A stretch of 64,000 nt of DNA from the NCBI GenBank assembly GCA_902781095.1, contig CACZHW010000003.1, positions 33,561-97,560 of the forward strand, read 5' to 3'. Under the pieces are notes generated by a model that had not been told where the DNA came from, did not search any database, and worked only from the letters and a program-made list of their open reading frames with translations. The translations under genes were made by a program, and so were the position numbers. Origin of the DNA: an uncultured Eubacteriales bacterium (GTDB lineage: Bacteria; Bacillota; Clostridia; Christensenellales; Aristaeellaceae). Within the stretch, counting starts at the first letter, position 1; each line of letters opens with the position of its first letter. This document shows positions 18,503-27,193 of this stretch, piece by piece.

Positions 18503-19636
18503 ATGATCTATCTCGATTACGCGGCGACGATGCCGATGCGGCCGGAGGCAGTGCAGGCTATGCTGCCGTACTTTACGGAGCGGGCTGCGAACGCCGGCGC
18601 CCTGCACAGCGCGGGGCGGGAAGCGAGGCGGGCCGTGGACGACGCCCGCGCCGCCGTCGCTCGGGGGCTGAATGCCGACGCAGCGGAGCTGTTCTGGACC
18701 TCCGGCGGGACGGAAGCGGACAACTGGGCGCTGCTGGGCACGGCGCAAGCGCAGAAGGAGCGTCGGCACATCGTCGTCTCTGCGATCGAGCATCACGCGG
18801 TTCTGAACCCTGCGCAGGCGCTTGCCCGGCAGGGATATGAGGTCACCTTCGTCGCGCCGGACCGGGAGGGCATCATCCGGGCGGAGGCCGTAGAACAGGC
18901 TGTCCGGGACGATACGCTGTTGGTCAGCGTGATGACCGCGAACAACGAAGTGGGAACGCTGGAGCCGGTCGCTGCCATCGCGGCGGCCGCCCATGCGCAC
19001 GGTGCGCTGATGCACACGGACGCCGTACAGGCCCTGGGGCATATCCCGGTCGACGTGAAGGAGACCGGAATCGATCTGCTCTCGTTCTCGTCCCACAAGT
19101 TCGGCGGCCCAAAGGGCGTCGGCGGGCTGTATGTGCGAAGGGGCACGCGAATCGACCCGCTGATCCGCGGCGGCGCACAGGAGCGCGGCCTGCGCAGCGG
19201 GACGGAGAATGTGCCGGGCATCGTCGGCACGGCCGCGGCGCTGACCGCGGCGCTGGAGAGGATGCCGGACGAAGCGAAGCGGCTCGCCGCGCTCAGGGAC
19301 CGGATGATGAAGGCCGTGCTGGACGGGTGCGGTGGGGTCCGCGTCAACGGCAGCCTCTCGCAGCGCCTGCCCGGGAACCTGCATCTGACCTTTGACGGCA
19401 TCGGCCAGGACGCGCTGCTGATGCGCCTGGACTTCGGCGGGGTTATGGCGTCGGCGGGCAGCGCGTGCACGTCGGGCATCCGGGAGCGCTCGCACGTCAT
19501 CCGTGCGATGGGGTTGGATGGGGACGGACAGGCCGACCTGCGGCTGACCCTCGGCCCGGATACGACCGGGGAGGCGTGCGAAGAGGCCGTGCAGAAGATT
19601 CTGTCTGCTGTTTTTGAATTGAGGAATCACCATTGA
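18503..19636 (+). CDS. Cysteine desulfurase (NifS/IscS family)
   Basis: 377 aa class V aminotransferase-fold PLP enzyme that releases sulfur from cysteine for Fe-S clusters or tRNA thiolation. It starts IYLDYAATMPMRPEA. TSGGTEADNWALLG lies near residue 75, the PLP lysine in SFSSHKFGGPKGVGG near residue 200, and the catalytic cysteine in ASAGSACTSG near residue 320, a group I arrangement. No IscU-type scaffold or thiI lies next to it, so the sulfur acceptor is unknown. Its TGA overlaps the TTG start of hflX. Confidence 0.93.
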   Translation: MIYLDYAATMPMRPEAVQAMLPYFTERAANAGALHSAGREARRAVDDARAAVARGLNADAAELFWTSGGTEADNWALLGTAQAQKERRHIVVSAIEHHAVLNPAQALARQGYEVTFVAPDREGIIRAEAVEQAVRDDTLLVSVMTANNEVGTLEPVAAIAAAAHAHGALMHTDAVQALGHIPVDVKETGIDLLSFSSHKFGGPKGVGGLYVRRGTRIDPLIRGGAQERGLRSGTENVPGIVGTAAALTAALERMPDEAKRLAALRDRMMKAVLDGCGGVRVNGSLSQRLPGNLHLTFDGIGQDALLMRLDFGGVMASAGSACTSGIRERSHVIRAMGLDGDGQADLRLTLGPDTTGEACEEAVQKILSAVFELRNHH

Positions 19637-21426
19637 TCTACGGAAATAAAGAAGGCGTCCGGGACTCGCTCCTGGCGAGGCTGGAGAGCCTTTACGACTG
19701 GGAACCGGACCCGGAAATCTTTGTACCGGCAGAGATGCTGACGCTGCTGGCGGAATGCTCCTGCAGCATCAACCGGGAGATCAGCGTCTACCTGTCCAGA
19801 AGCGGCAGCGTGCTGGACGTGTCCATCGGGGATACCGCGACCGTCGGTCTGCGGGACATCCATCTGCGCCGGAATACGCAGCGGCTGAGCTGCGTCCGCT
19901 GCATCCACACCCATCCGGGCGGTGATGCCCGGCTGTCGGATGTCGATCTCAGTTCGCTGCGCGCCATGCGGTTTGACGCGATGGCGGCACTGGGCGTGCT
20001 GGACGGGAAACCGACGGCGTTGCAGGCTGCCTTTCTGACAGGCGGAGCGGACGGGACGGAGGTCAAGCTGACGCGGCTCTGCCCGGCAGACCGCATCCCG
20101 CAGCACGCGTGGATGGACGAAATCCGCCTGGCGGACGAGCAGATGAAACCCCGCAGCGCTGCTGAGGTGACGCAGGAGCAGGCGGAGCGCGCTTATCTCA
20201 TCGGACTGGACGACGAGCGGTCCTTGGAGGAATTGGCGTCCCTGGCGGAAAGCGCCGGCGCCCTCGTCGTCGGCAGGATGCTGCAGAAGAAGGGACGGCC
20301 GGACCGGGCGACCTTCATCGGCAGCGGCAAGGCGGAAGAGCTGTCCCTGGCCTGTCAGGCAAAAGAGGCCGACCTGGCGATCTTCGACGACGAGCTCTCG
20401 GGCATCCAGCTGCGGAATCTGGAGGAAATCCTGGGCGGTGTGCGCGTGCTCGACCGGACGGCCCTCATCCTGGATATCTTCGCGCAGCGCGCGGAGTCGC
20501 ACGAAGGACGGCTGCAGGTGGAGCTGGCGCAGATGGCCTACCAGCTGCCCAGGCTGACGGGGCACGGCGTGGCCATGTCCAGGCTGGGCGGCGGCATCGG
20601 GACGAGGGGCCCGGGCGAATCGCGGCTGGAGATGGACAGGCGGCGCATCCGCAAGCGCATGCACGACCTGCGGGCGGAAATCGATGCGCTGGAGAGCCAG
20701 CGTGCGCTGCGCCGGTCCAGGAGAAAGAAAAACGAGGTCCCGGTGGCGGCGCTGGTGGGCTACACCAACGCGGGGAAGACGACGCTGCTCAATACGCTGT
20801 GCGGCGCGGACGCGAGGGCGGAAGACAAGCTTTTCGCGACGCTGGACCCGCTCGTGCGCGGGATGACGCTGCCCTCCGGCGGACAGTGCCTCGTCGCGGA
20901 TACCGTCGGATTTGTCAGCAAGCTGCCGCACGCGCTGGTGGATGCCTTCCGCTCCACGCTGGAGGAAACGCTGCAGGCGGACCTGCTGCTCATCGTCTCC
21001 GACGGTTCGTCCCCGGAGATGCTGCACCAGCATGACGTGGTGCTGCGCGTGCTTCGCGAATTGGGAGCCTCAGACAAGCCTCGCGTGGAGATCGTCAACA
21101 AGGCGGACCGGCTGGCGGAGGGCCCGGCGCTGCCCGGGGCATTCGTCATCAGTGCCACGCAGGGGGACGGCATCGAAGAGCTGAGGCTGGAGATCGAGCG
21201 CAGGCTGGGGGCGGAAAACCACCGCCTCGCCGTGCGGGTGCCGTTCGACAAAGGGGCGGTGCTGCCGCTGATTCACGACTCCGCCTCCGTGGAGGAGACG
21301 AAATACGAGGCGGACGGCGTGTATCTCCGCATCCTGGCGGACGGGACGCTCAGCGGCCGGCTGACGGCCCTGCTGGGAGAGGAGAACGTGCGCCGCGTGG
21401 ACGCTGCGGGACAAAAGGAGGAATGA
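19633..21426 (+). CDS. hflX: GTPase HflX with N-terminal JAMM-like domain
   Basis: 597 aa, against about 430 for E. coli HflX. Residues 170-597 are HflX proper: the N-domain (GALVVGRMLQKKGRPDRATFIGSGKAEEL, LDRTALILDIFAQRA), the linker motif GGGIGTRGPGESRLEMDRRRI, then the G domain with VGYTNAGKTTLLNTL, DTVGFVSKLPH and NKAD. HflX splits stalled or idle ribosomes. Residues 1-140 are an added domain with IHTHPGGDARLSDVD and a Glu at 49, matching the JAMM/MPN+ metal-site spacing (E49, H92, H94, S102, D105). The start is TTG overlapping the preceding stop. Long HflX forms occur in Clostridia; the role of the extension is not known to me. Confidence 0.9.
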   Translation: MIYGNKEGVRDSLLARLESLYDWEPDPEIFVPAEMLTLLAECSCSINREISVYLSRSGSVLDVSIGDTATVGLRDIHLRRNTQRLSCVRCIHTHPGGDARLSDVDLSSLRAMRFDAMAALGVLDGKPTALQAAFLTGGADGTEVKLTRLCPADRIPQHAWMDEIRLADEQMKPRSAAEVTQEQAERAYLIGLDDERSLEELASLAESAGALVVGRMLQKKGRPDRATFIGSGKAEELSLACQAKEADLAIFDDELSGIQLRNLEEILGGVRVLDRTALILDIFAQRAESHEGRLQVELAQMAYQLPRLTGHGVAMSRLGGGIGTRGPGESRLEMDRRRIRKRMHDLRAEIDALESQRALRRSRRKKNEVPVAALVGYTNAGKTTLLNTLCGADARAEDKLFATLDPLVRGMTLPSGGQCLVADTVGFVSKLPHALVDAFRSTLEETLQADLLLIVSDGSSPEMLHQHDVVLRVLRELGASDKPRVEIVNKADRLAEGPALPGAFVISATQGDGIEELRLEIERRLGAENHRLAVRVPFDKGAVLPLIHDSASVEETKYEADGVYLRILADGTLSGRLTALLGEENVRRVDAAGQKEE

Positions 21427-22136
21427 CCATGCTGCCGCTGCAGACGGTCGCCGCGATCCTGCTGGGGGCGGCGATGTCCTTCGAGGGCTGGAGCTTTACG
21501 CTGCCCAATCAGGACCCGACGGATACGCTGATCCTGGTAAACAAGACCAACAAGGCGCCCATGGTGCCGGTAGCGCTGGTGCTGCCGGATGTGAAGCCGA
21601 TCAACGAACGGGTGGCCGGGAACATCTATATGCGGCCGGACGCAGCCGCTGCGCTGGAGGAGCTTTTCGACGGCGCTGCGCAGGAGGGGATCCATCTCTA
21701 CGCCGTAAGCGGTTACCGAAGCTATTCGACGCAGAAGGCCATCTTCGACCGGAAGCGCCGGGAACGCGGGGAGCGGGTCGCCAACCTCAGCTCCGCGAAG
21801 GCGGGCTATTCGGAGCACCAGACGGGCCTGGCGATGGATTTCGAAGGGGAATCCATGCTGGGCCAGGGCCTGAATGAGGCCATCGGCGAATCGCCGGAGG
21901 GCATCTGGGTGGCCCAGAACTGCTGGAAATACGGCTTCATCCTGCGCTACCCGAAGGGAAAGACGAAGATTACCGGCTACATTTACGAGCCGTGGCACGT
22001 GCGCTACGTCGGAAAGGAAGCCTCGCAGGAAATCCACGAACTGGGGGATATCACCTTCGAGGAATACATCCTCCTCAAGCGGGGGGACAGGGTAAAGTAT
22101 TTAAAAGGAGAAGAGTCAAGCGATGCGGAGAATTAA
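21423..22136 (+). CDS. M15 family (VanY-type) D,D-carboxypeptidase 1
   Basis: 237 aa exported M15B peptidase. An N-terminal hydrophobic segment (LQTVAAILLGAAMS) is followed by the zinc-peptidase core: AVSGYRSYSTQ, the ligand motif YSEHQTGLAMDF (His and Asp ligands), and EPWHVRYVG (third His with catalytic Glu upstream). Enzymes of this type trim D-Ala from peptidoglycan stem peptides. ATG 21423 overlaps the hflX stop (ATGA); an alternative ATG is two codons later. It overlaps by 14 bases a second gene of the same family. Confidence 0.88.
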   Translation: MTMLPLQTVAAILLGAAMSFEGWSFTLPNQDPTDTLILVNKTNKAPMVPVALVLPDVKPINERVAGNIYMRPDAAAALEELFDGAAQEGIHLYAVSGYRSYSTQKAIFDRKRRERGERVANLSSAKAGYSEHQTGLAMDFEGESMLGQGLNEAIGESPEGIWVAQNCWKYGFILRYPKGKTKITGYIYEPWHVRYVGKEASQEIHELGDITFEEYILLKRGDRVKYLKGEESSDAEN

Positions 22137-22878
22137 CCGGCTGCTTTTTGTCCTGCTGCTGACGGCAGCCGCTGCGGCCCGTGCGGAGACGCTGGATCTC
22201 GCCAGCCTGCAAAACGCGGAGGAGGTTTCCGTCATCGAGGAGACGCCGTGGACCTACCCGCTGCCGTACGAACTGCTGGAGGGCAACGATTACATCGTAC
22301 TCGCCAACAAGACGCACCTGCTTTCCGAGGATTACATCCCGGAGGACCTGGTGAAGCTGACCTGCCGCAAGATCAGTTCGGACCCCATCCAGATGCGGGA
22401 GGCTGCGGCACAGGCGCTCTCGCAGATGTTTGACGCGGCCAAGGAGCAGGGCGTGACGCTCTACGCGCATTCCGGCTACCGGAGTTACCGCACACAAAAG
22501 ACGATGTACGGCAACCGGCTCAAGAAGAACAACGGGAAAGACGACGGCGTGGTCGCCGTGCCCGGGTCTTCCGACCATCAGACGGGGCTGGGGATCGACG
22601 TCATCAACAAGGCGGGTATCGGCAAGCGCTTCACCAGCGCCTTTGCGGACACCAAAGAGGGAAAGTGGATCGCGGAGAACTGCTGGCAGTACGGCTTTAT
22701 CATCCGTTATCAGAAGGAAAAAGAGGACCTGACGGAAATCATCTTTGAGCCGTGGCATCTGCGCTACGTGGGCGTGCAGGTGGCGCAGTACATCCGGCAG
22801 AGAGGACTGTGCCTGGAGGAATTCACAGCCGAGTGGCAGGCCGCGGTGGCGGCGTACAAGGCTGCGGGAATAGAATAG
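22123..22878 (+). CDS. M15 family (VanY-type) D,D-carboxypeptidase 2
   Basis: 251 aa with signal peptide MRRINRLLFVLLLTAAAAARA. Catalytic motifs parallel its neighbour: AHSGYRSYRTQ, SSDHQTGLGIDV, EPWHLRYVG. The N-terminal region (DYIVLANKTHLLSEDYIPEDLVKL) matches the LVNKTN segment of the first protein, so the two are tandem paralogs that have diverged considerably. It overlaps the upstream gene by 14 bases and precedes galE by 11 bases. Confidence 0.88.
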   Translation: MRRINRLLFVLLLTAAAAARAETLDLASLQNAEEVSVIEETPWTYPLPYELLEGNDYIVLANKTHLLSEDYIPEDLVKLTCRKISSDPIQMREAAAQALSQMFDAAKEQGVTLYAHSGYRSYRTQKTMYGNRLKKNNGKDDGVVAVPGSSDHQTGLGIDVINKAGIGKRFTSAFADTKEGKWIAENCWQYGFIIRYQKEKEDLTEIIFEPWHLRYVGVQVAQYIRQRGLCLEEFTAEWQAAVAAYKAAGIE

Positions 22879-22889
22879 GAGGAAAACGC

Positions 22890-23903
22890 ATGAGGATTTT
22901 GCTGACAGGGGGAGCGGGTTTCATCGGGTCACACACCTGCGTGGAACTGATGAACCGGGGCCATGAAACGGTCATCGTGGACGATCTGTACAACAGCAGC
23001 CGGCAGGTGCTCGGCCGGATCCGCGAACTGACGGGGAAGGAAGTTACCTTCTACGAGGCGGACGTGTGCGACAGGGCGGCGATGGACACGATCTTCGAGA
23101 AGGAGAAGATCGATGCCGTGATCCATTTTGCGGCGTACAAGGCGGTGGGCGAATCGGTGGCCAAGCCGCTTCAGTATTACCGCAACAACCTGGACTGCAC
23201 GCTGACCGTCTGCGAGGCAATGAAGCGTCACGGCGTGCACCGGTTTATCTTCAGTTCCTCCGCGACGGTGTACGGCATCCCGGACCACATGCCGCTCGAT
23301 GAGACCATGCCCACGGGCTGCACGAACCCCTACGGCTGGACGAAATATATGAACGAGCGCATCCTGACGGATATCGCGGCGGCCAATCCGGACTGGTCCG
23401 TCGTGCTGCTGCGCTATTTCAACCCGATCGGCGCGCACGAGAGCGGGCGGATCGGCGAGATGCCCAACGGCATCCCGAACAACCTGCTGCCCTACGTGCT
23501 GCAGGTGGCGGCGGGCAAGCTGCCGTACCTGCACGTCTTCGGCAACGATTATCCGACGCCGGACGGAACAGGCGTGCGCGACTACATCCACGTCGTCGAT
23601 CTGGCGCGCGGCCACGTGGCAGCGGCGGACTATGCCCAGCGCCACACGGGTACGGAGATCATCAACCTGGGCACGGGCAACGGCTACAGCGTGCTGCAGA
23701 TCATCAACGCCTTCGAGCGGGCGAACGGGGTCAAGGTGCCCTATCAGATTGAAGCGCGCAGGCCGGGCGACATTGCGGAGTGCTGGGCGGATCCCTCGAA
23801 GGCGGAAAGGCTCCTCGGCTGGAAGGCGGAGAAGACGCTGGAGGAGATGTGCCGCGACGCGTGGCGCTGGCAGACGATGAACCCGAACGGCTACGAGGGC
23901 TGA
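22890..23903 (+). CDS. galE: UDP-glucose 4-epimerase
   Basis: 337 aa short-chain dehydrogenase-like epimerase interconverting UDP-glucose and UDP-galactose. NAD-binding GGAGFIGSHTCVEL is at residues 8-21, FAAYKAVGESVAKPLQYY near 80, the catalytic Ser region FSSSATVYG near 125, YGWTKYMNE with the catalytic Tyr-x3-Lys near 150, and C-terminal RRPGDIAECWADPSKA. The start is ATG 22890 behind AGGAGGAAAA. Last gene of the hflX transcript, closed by a strong terminator. Confidence 0.95.
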   Translation: MRILLTGGAGFIGSHTCVELMNRGHETVIVDDLYNSSRQVLGRIRELTGKEVTFYEADVCDRAAMDTIFEKEKIDAVIHFAAYKAVGESVAKPLQYYRNNLDCTLTVCEAMKRHGVHRFIFSSSATVYGIPDHMPLDETMPTGCTNPYGWTKYMNERILTDIAAANPDWSVVLLRYFNPIGAHESGRIGEMPNGIPNNLLPYVLQVAAGKLPYLHVFGNDYPTPDGTGVRDYIHVVDLARGHVAAADYAQRHTGTEIINLGTGNGYSVLQIINAFERANGVKVPYQIEARRPGDIAECWADPSKAERLLGWKAEKTLEEMCRDAWRWQTMNPNGYEG

Positions 23904-23936
23904 GGCGCGGGCCGGACCCTTTAAACGGAATACAAA

Positions 23937-23976
23937 AAAGCGGCAGACTGTCCGGAGCGGGACGGTCTGCCGCTTT
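23937..23976. terminator. Bidirectional terminator between galE and udk
   Basis: A 17-bp stem (23937-23953 with 23960-23976, one G-U pair), 6-nt loop, preceded by an A run and ending in TTT. It serves two convergent genes. Confidence 0.9.
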
Positions 23977-23995
23977 GTACGGGGTTTCCGGCAAA

Positions 23996-24634
23996 TCAGA
24001 TGGCCGGCCTTCTGCTGCCGCGGTAGAGGTGCAGGTCGTTGTTGATGTAGCCGGCCAGGATCTCGGTGATCTTGGCGTCCTTGCCGCCGCCGGCCACGAT
24101 GACGTCCGCGTACTGCTCATAGTTGCGGATGTACTGGTCGAACATGGGCTTTACGGTCGTCATGTACTGCTTGGCGATGTTTTCGATGGTCCGGTCGCGC
24201 TCGATGATGTCGCGCTCGATGCGCCGCAGGAGGCAGATGTCGGCCTCGACGTGCATGTAAAGCTTGAGGTCCATGAGTTCGCGCATGCGGGGGTCGTAGA
24301 AGGCGTGGATGCCCTCCAGGATGATGACATCGTGGGGGGTGAGCAGCTCGTCCGTGCGGTCTGCGCGCCGGTGCTGGCTGTAGTCGTAGCGCTTGCGCGG
24401 GACCGCGGTGCCGGAGAGCAGGCTCTTCACGTCCTCGTAGAGCAGGTCGTGGTCGAAGATGGAGGGCTCGTCGTAGTTGAGCCGGCACCGCTCCTCAAAG
24501 GAGAGGTTGGGATGGTCGAGGTAATAGGCGTCCTGGTTGATGATGAGGATACTTTTGTTGACCATGGTCGCCAGCTCTTCCGCCAGCGTGGATTTCCCGC
24601 TTCCGCTGGCGCCGCAGATTCCGATGAAAAGCAT
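23996..24634 (-). CDS. udk: Uridine kinase
   Basis: 212 aa P-loop kinase that phosphorylates uridine and cytidine in pyrimidine salvage. Walker A is GASGSGKST (near residue 8). The substrate region includes IINQDAYYLDHPNLSFEER and NYDEPSIFDHDLL; the Walker B-like strand is VIILEGIHAF. The C terminus FDQYIRNYEQYADVIVAGG is typical. ATG 24634 gives a 9-base spacing to GAGG, whereas the GTG at 24640 would be only 3 bases from it. It follows the ABC-F gene by 23 bases and is probably co-transcribed. Confidence 0.9.
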   Translation of the reverse strand: MLFIGICGASGSGKSTLAEELATMVNKSILIINQDAYYLDHPNLSFEERCRLNYDEPSIFDHDLLYEDVKSLLSGTAVPRKRYDYSQHRRADRTDELLTPHDVIILEGIHAFYDPRMRELMDLKLYMHVEADICLLRRIERDIIERDRTIENIAKQYMTTVKPMFDQYIRNYEQYADVIVAGGGKDAKITEILAGYINNDLHLYRGSRRPAI

Positions 24635-24657
24635 TTGCACATTCCTCCGCTCGTGGG

Positions 24658-26574
24658 TCAGGTCGTTGTATCAAGCTCGGCTTCCGCCGTTTCCCAGGCT
24701 TCGTAGAGTTCCGCGAGGCGATCCTGCGCGGCCTGGTACTGGCGCGTGGTTTCCTGCGCTTTCCCGGGGTCGTTGTAGAGCGCGGGGTCCGCCAGCCGGT
24801 CTTCCAGCCGGGAGATCTTGGCTTCCGCCTCGGCGACGGCTTTTTCAGCCTGCTGCGCCCGGAGCTTCAGCTGGCGCAGCGCCTCCCGTCCCTGTTTTTC
24901 ACGCCGCTTTTCCTTTTCCAGCAGGGTCCTGGTTTTGCCGATAGCCGCCTCGCTCTCCTGCGGGCGGTGTTTCTTCTCGAAGTAATCGTCGTAATTGCCC
25001 AGATAGGACTGGACGGACTCCGGCGTGATCTCCACGATGCGGTCTGCAATCCGGTTGATGAAGTAACGGTCGTGCGAGACGGTGAGAATCGTTCCGCCGA
25101 AGCCGGAGAGGGCGTCTTCCAGCGCCTCGCGGGAGTCCATGTCCAGGTGGTTGGTCGGCTCGTCCAGGACGAGGAAGTTGTCGTGCTGCAGCATCAGGGT
25201 CGTCAGCGCGACGCGCCCCTTTTCGCCGCCGGACAGGGTGCGGATGGGCTGGTAGACGTCGTCGCCCGTGAACAGGAACATGCCCAGCGCGCCGCGGACG
25301 TCGCTCTGCTCCATGCGCGGGAAACGGTCCCAGACCTCGTCCAGGACGGTCTTTCGCTCGTCGAGGCGCGCCTGCTGCTGGTCGTAGTAGCCGATAGTGA
25401 CATTGGAGCCCAGGCGGACGCTGCCGGCATCGGGCGTCTCCTCGCCGATCAGGATCCGCAGCAGCGTCGTCTTGCCGATGCCGTTCGGCCCGATGACGGC
25501 GATCCGCTCCCCGGAGCGGATGTGCAGCGAGAGATCCCGGAAGAGCTGCTTGTCGTCGTAGCGCTTGCTGAGGTTTTCCGCGATGAGCACGTCCTCGCCG
25601 GTCCGGGCGCCGGCCTGGAAGGAGAGGCGGATGCTGCGGTCTTCCTCCGGCTTTTCCAGCCGGTCCATGCGCTCCAGCGCCTTTTCCCGGCTTTCGGCGG
25701 CCTTGATGGATTTTTCGCGGTTGAACATGCGGTAACGGGCGATGATGGCCTGCTGGCGCTCGATCTCCTTCTGCTGGAGGTTGTAGGCGCGCAGCCGGGT
25801 CTCAAAGCGCTCCTGCCGCCGGGAAACGTACTGCGTGTAGTTTCCGGCATACTGTTCCAGAACGCCGCCCAGCAGTTCCGCGATGCCCGTGCAGACGTGA
25901 TCCAGGAAGTAGCGGTCGTGGGAGATGACCAGCACGCTGCCGCGGTAGGCGGTGAGCGTGTTTTCCAGCCACTGCAGCGTATCCATGTCCAGGTGGTTCG
26001 TCGGTTCGTCCAACAACAGGAGCTCCGGCTTCTGCAGGAGCAGGCGGGCCAGGCTGAGCCGCGTCTTTTCACCGCCGCTCAGCGAATCGACGCTGCGGTG
26101 GTACTGCTCCGGTAAAAAGCCCAGGCCGTTCAGCACGCCGGTGATCATGCTTTGCCAGGAGTAGCCGTCAGCCTCCTCAAAACGCTTGGTCAGGCGGTCG
26201 TATTCGGTGGAAAGGCTTTCGAACAGGGCGGCGTCTTCATGGGCTACAGCCATCTCCGCTTCCAGTGCGCGCAGGCGCTTTTCCATCTCGAAGGTCGGCT
26301 GGTACAGCTTTTCCAGCTCGTCCCAGAGCGTGCTGCCCTGCTCCAGCATGTCCTGCTGGGCGAGGTAGCCGATGCGTATGCCACGCGCGACGGAGACCTC
26401 GCCGCCGTCGCCCGTGTCCAGCCCGGCCAGGATGCGCATGAGCGTCGATTTGCCGCTGCCGTTTACGCCGACCAGGCCGATCCTTTCGCCCTCGCGCAGC
26501 GTTAAGTCGACATTCTTGAGGACGGTATGGATGCCAAAGGATTTGGTGAGGCCCCGGACGGAAACTGCTATCAT
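24658..26574 (-). CDS. ABC-F family ATPase (Uup/YdiF type)
   Basis: 638 aa, two ABC domains in one chain without membrane helices, as in ribosome-acting ABC-F proteins. First domain: Walker A GVNGSGKST, signature LSGGEKTRLSLA, Walker B LLLLDEPTNHLDMD. The P-site tRNA-interaction linker is at about 240-300 with many charged residues. Second domain: GPNGIGKTT, LSGGEKGRVAL, LDEPTNHLDMDSREALE. The last 80 residues form a coiled coil as in Uup. Such proteins ease translation or give resistance to ribosome antibiotics; the housekeeping setting favours the first. Preceded by AGGAG and a promoter on the minus strand. Confidence 0.9.
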   Translation of the reverse strand: MIAVSVRGLTKSFGIHTVLKNVDLTLREGERIGLVGVNGSGKSTLMRILAGLDTGDGGEVSVARGIRIGYLAQQDMLEQGSTLWDELEKLYQPTFEMEKRLRALEAEMAVAHEDAALFESLSTEYDRLTKRFEEADGYSWQSMITGVLNGLGFLPEQYHRSVDSLSGGEKTRLSLARLLLQKPELLLLDEPTNHLDMDTLQWLENTLTAYRGSVLVISHDRYFLDHVCTGIAELLGGVLEQYAGNYTQYVSRRQERFETRLRAYNLQQKEIERQQAIIARYRMFNREKSIKAAESREKALERMDRLEKPEEDRSIRLSFQAGARTGEDVLIAENLSKRYDDKQLFRDLSLHIRSGERIAVIGPNGIGKTTLLRILIGEETPDAGSVRLGSNVTIGYYDQQQARLDERKTVLDEVWDRFPRMEQSDVRGALGMFLFTGDDVYQPIRTLSGGEKGRVALTTLMLQHDNFLVLDEPTNHLDMDSREALEDALSGFGGTILTVSHDRYFINRIADRIVEITPESVQSYLGNYDDYFEKKHRPQESEAAIGKTRTLLEKEKRREKQGREALRQLKLRAQQAEKAVAEAEAKISRLEDRLADPALYNDPGKAQETTRQYQAAQDRLAELYEAWETAEAELDTTT

Positions 26575-26617
26575 GGGAAGAAACTCCTAACCCAGTAAAC
26601 TTCTGTCAATCCCCACT

Positions 26618-26646
26618 ATGATACACGGAAACGGACAAAGCATCAA
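26618..26646 (-). promoter_or_regulatory. Promoter for ABC-F/udk
   Basis: On the minus strand TTGATG (26646-26641), 17-nt spacer, TATCAT (26623-26618), about 45 bases before the ABC-F start. Confidence 0.55.
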
Positions 26647-26699
26647 GCCTTTTGGCGGGAACCGGCTGTAAATCCGGTAAGGGTTTTCAAACAAACAGC

Positions 26700-26728
26700 T
26701 TGACAAATCGCCGGCCGTACGGTATTCT
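26700..26728 (+). promoter_or_regulatory. Promoter of the DtxR-type regulator
   Basis: TTGACA at 26700-26705, 17-nt spacer, TATTCT at 26723-26728, just upstream of a palindromic operator. Confidence 0.75.
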
Positions 26729-26736
26729 GATACGCA

Positions 26737-26752
26737 GTTAGCTTATGCTAAC
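26737..26752 (+). promoter_or_regulatory. Iron/manganese-box-like operator
   Basis: Perfect inverted repeat GTTAGC-TTAT-GCTAAC, followed by CTAA. It resembles the TTAGGTTAGCCTAACCTAA-type site bound by DtxR/IdeR proteins and sits at the expected transcription start of the DtxR-family gene, so metal-dependent autorepression is likely. Confidence 0.6.
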
Positions 26753-26778
26753 CTAAAGAAACGGCACGAGGGGGCGGA

Positions 26779-27153
26779 ATGATGGAACTGCATGAATCGG
26801 CGGAGGATTATCTGGAGGCGATCCTGATGATCCGGGAAGAGAAGGGCGCTGTCCGCTCCGTGGAGGTCGCGGAGCTTCTGGGGGTGTCCAAACCCTCTGT
26901 CAGCGTGGCGATGAAACGGCTCCGTGAGAACGGCTATCTGGAAGAGGAGGACGGCAGCGGCCTGGTTCTCACGAAAGAGGGGATGGCCGTCGCCTCCCGC
27001 GTCTACGAGCGCCACCGGGTGCTCTCCCGCTATCTGATGATGCTGGGCGTCGATCCGGAGACAGCCAGATCGGACGCCTGCAAGATGGAACACGATCTCT
27101 CGGAGCAGAGCTATCAGGCGATCAAAGCCCGGGTAATGGGGCAGAAGGCATAA
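26779..27153 (+). CDS. DtxR/MntR-family metal-dependent regulator
   Basis: 124 aa, N-terminal winged helix plus metal-binding/dimerisation domain, without the SH3-like domain, like MntR. MELHESAEDYLEAILMI opens the protein; the recognition helix is SKPSVSVAMKRLRENGYL; VYERHRVLSRYLMMLGV and DACKMEHDLSEQSYQAI contain the usual metal ligands (Glu, His, Cys, Glu-His). Two adjacent ATGs (26779, 26782) could start it. No metal transporter lies beside it, so the regulon beyond itself is unknown. Confidence 0.88.
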   Translation: MMELHESAEDYLEAILMIREEKGAVRSVEVAELLGVSKPSVSVAMKRLRENGYLEEEDGSGLVLTKEGMAVASRVYERHRVLSRYLMMLGVDPETARSDACKMEHDLSEQSYQAIKARVMGQKA

Positions 27154-27180
27154 AAAAATCCCGCCCGTAAACGGGCGGGA
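27152..27180 (-). terminator. Terminator of the ferredoxin gene
   Basis: Ten-bp stem TCCCGCCCGT/ACGGGCGGGA (27159-27168, 27171-27180) beside an A7 run at 27152-27158, which is a T run on the minus strand. It also ends the convergent regulator gene, although plus-strand T residues are lacking. Confidence 0.8.
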
Positions 27181-27193
27181 GACAGCGCATCGC

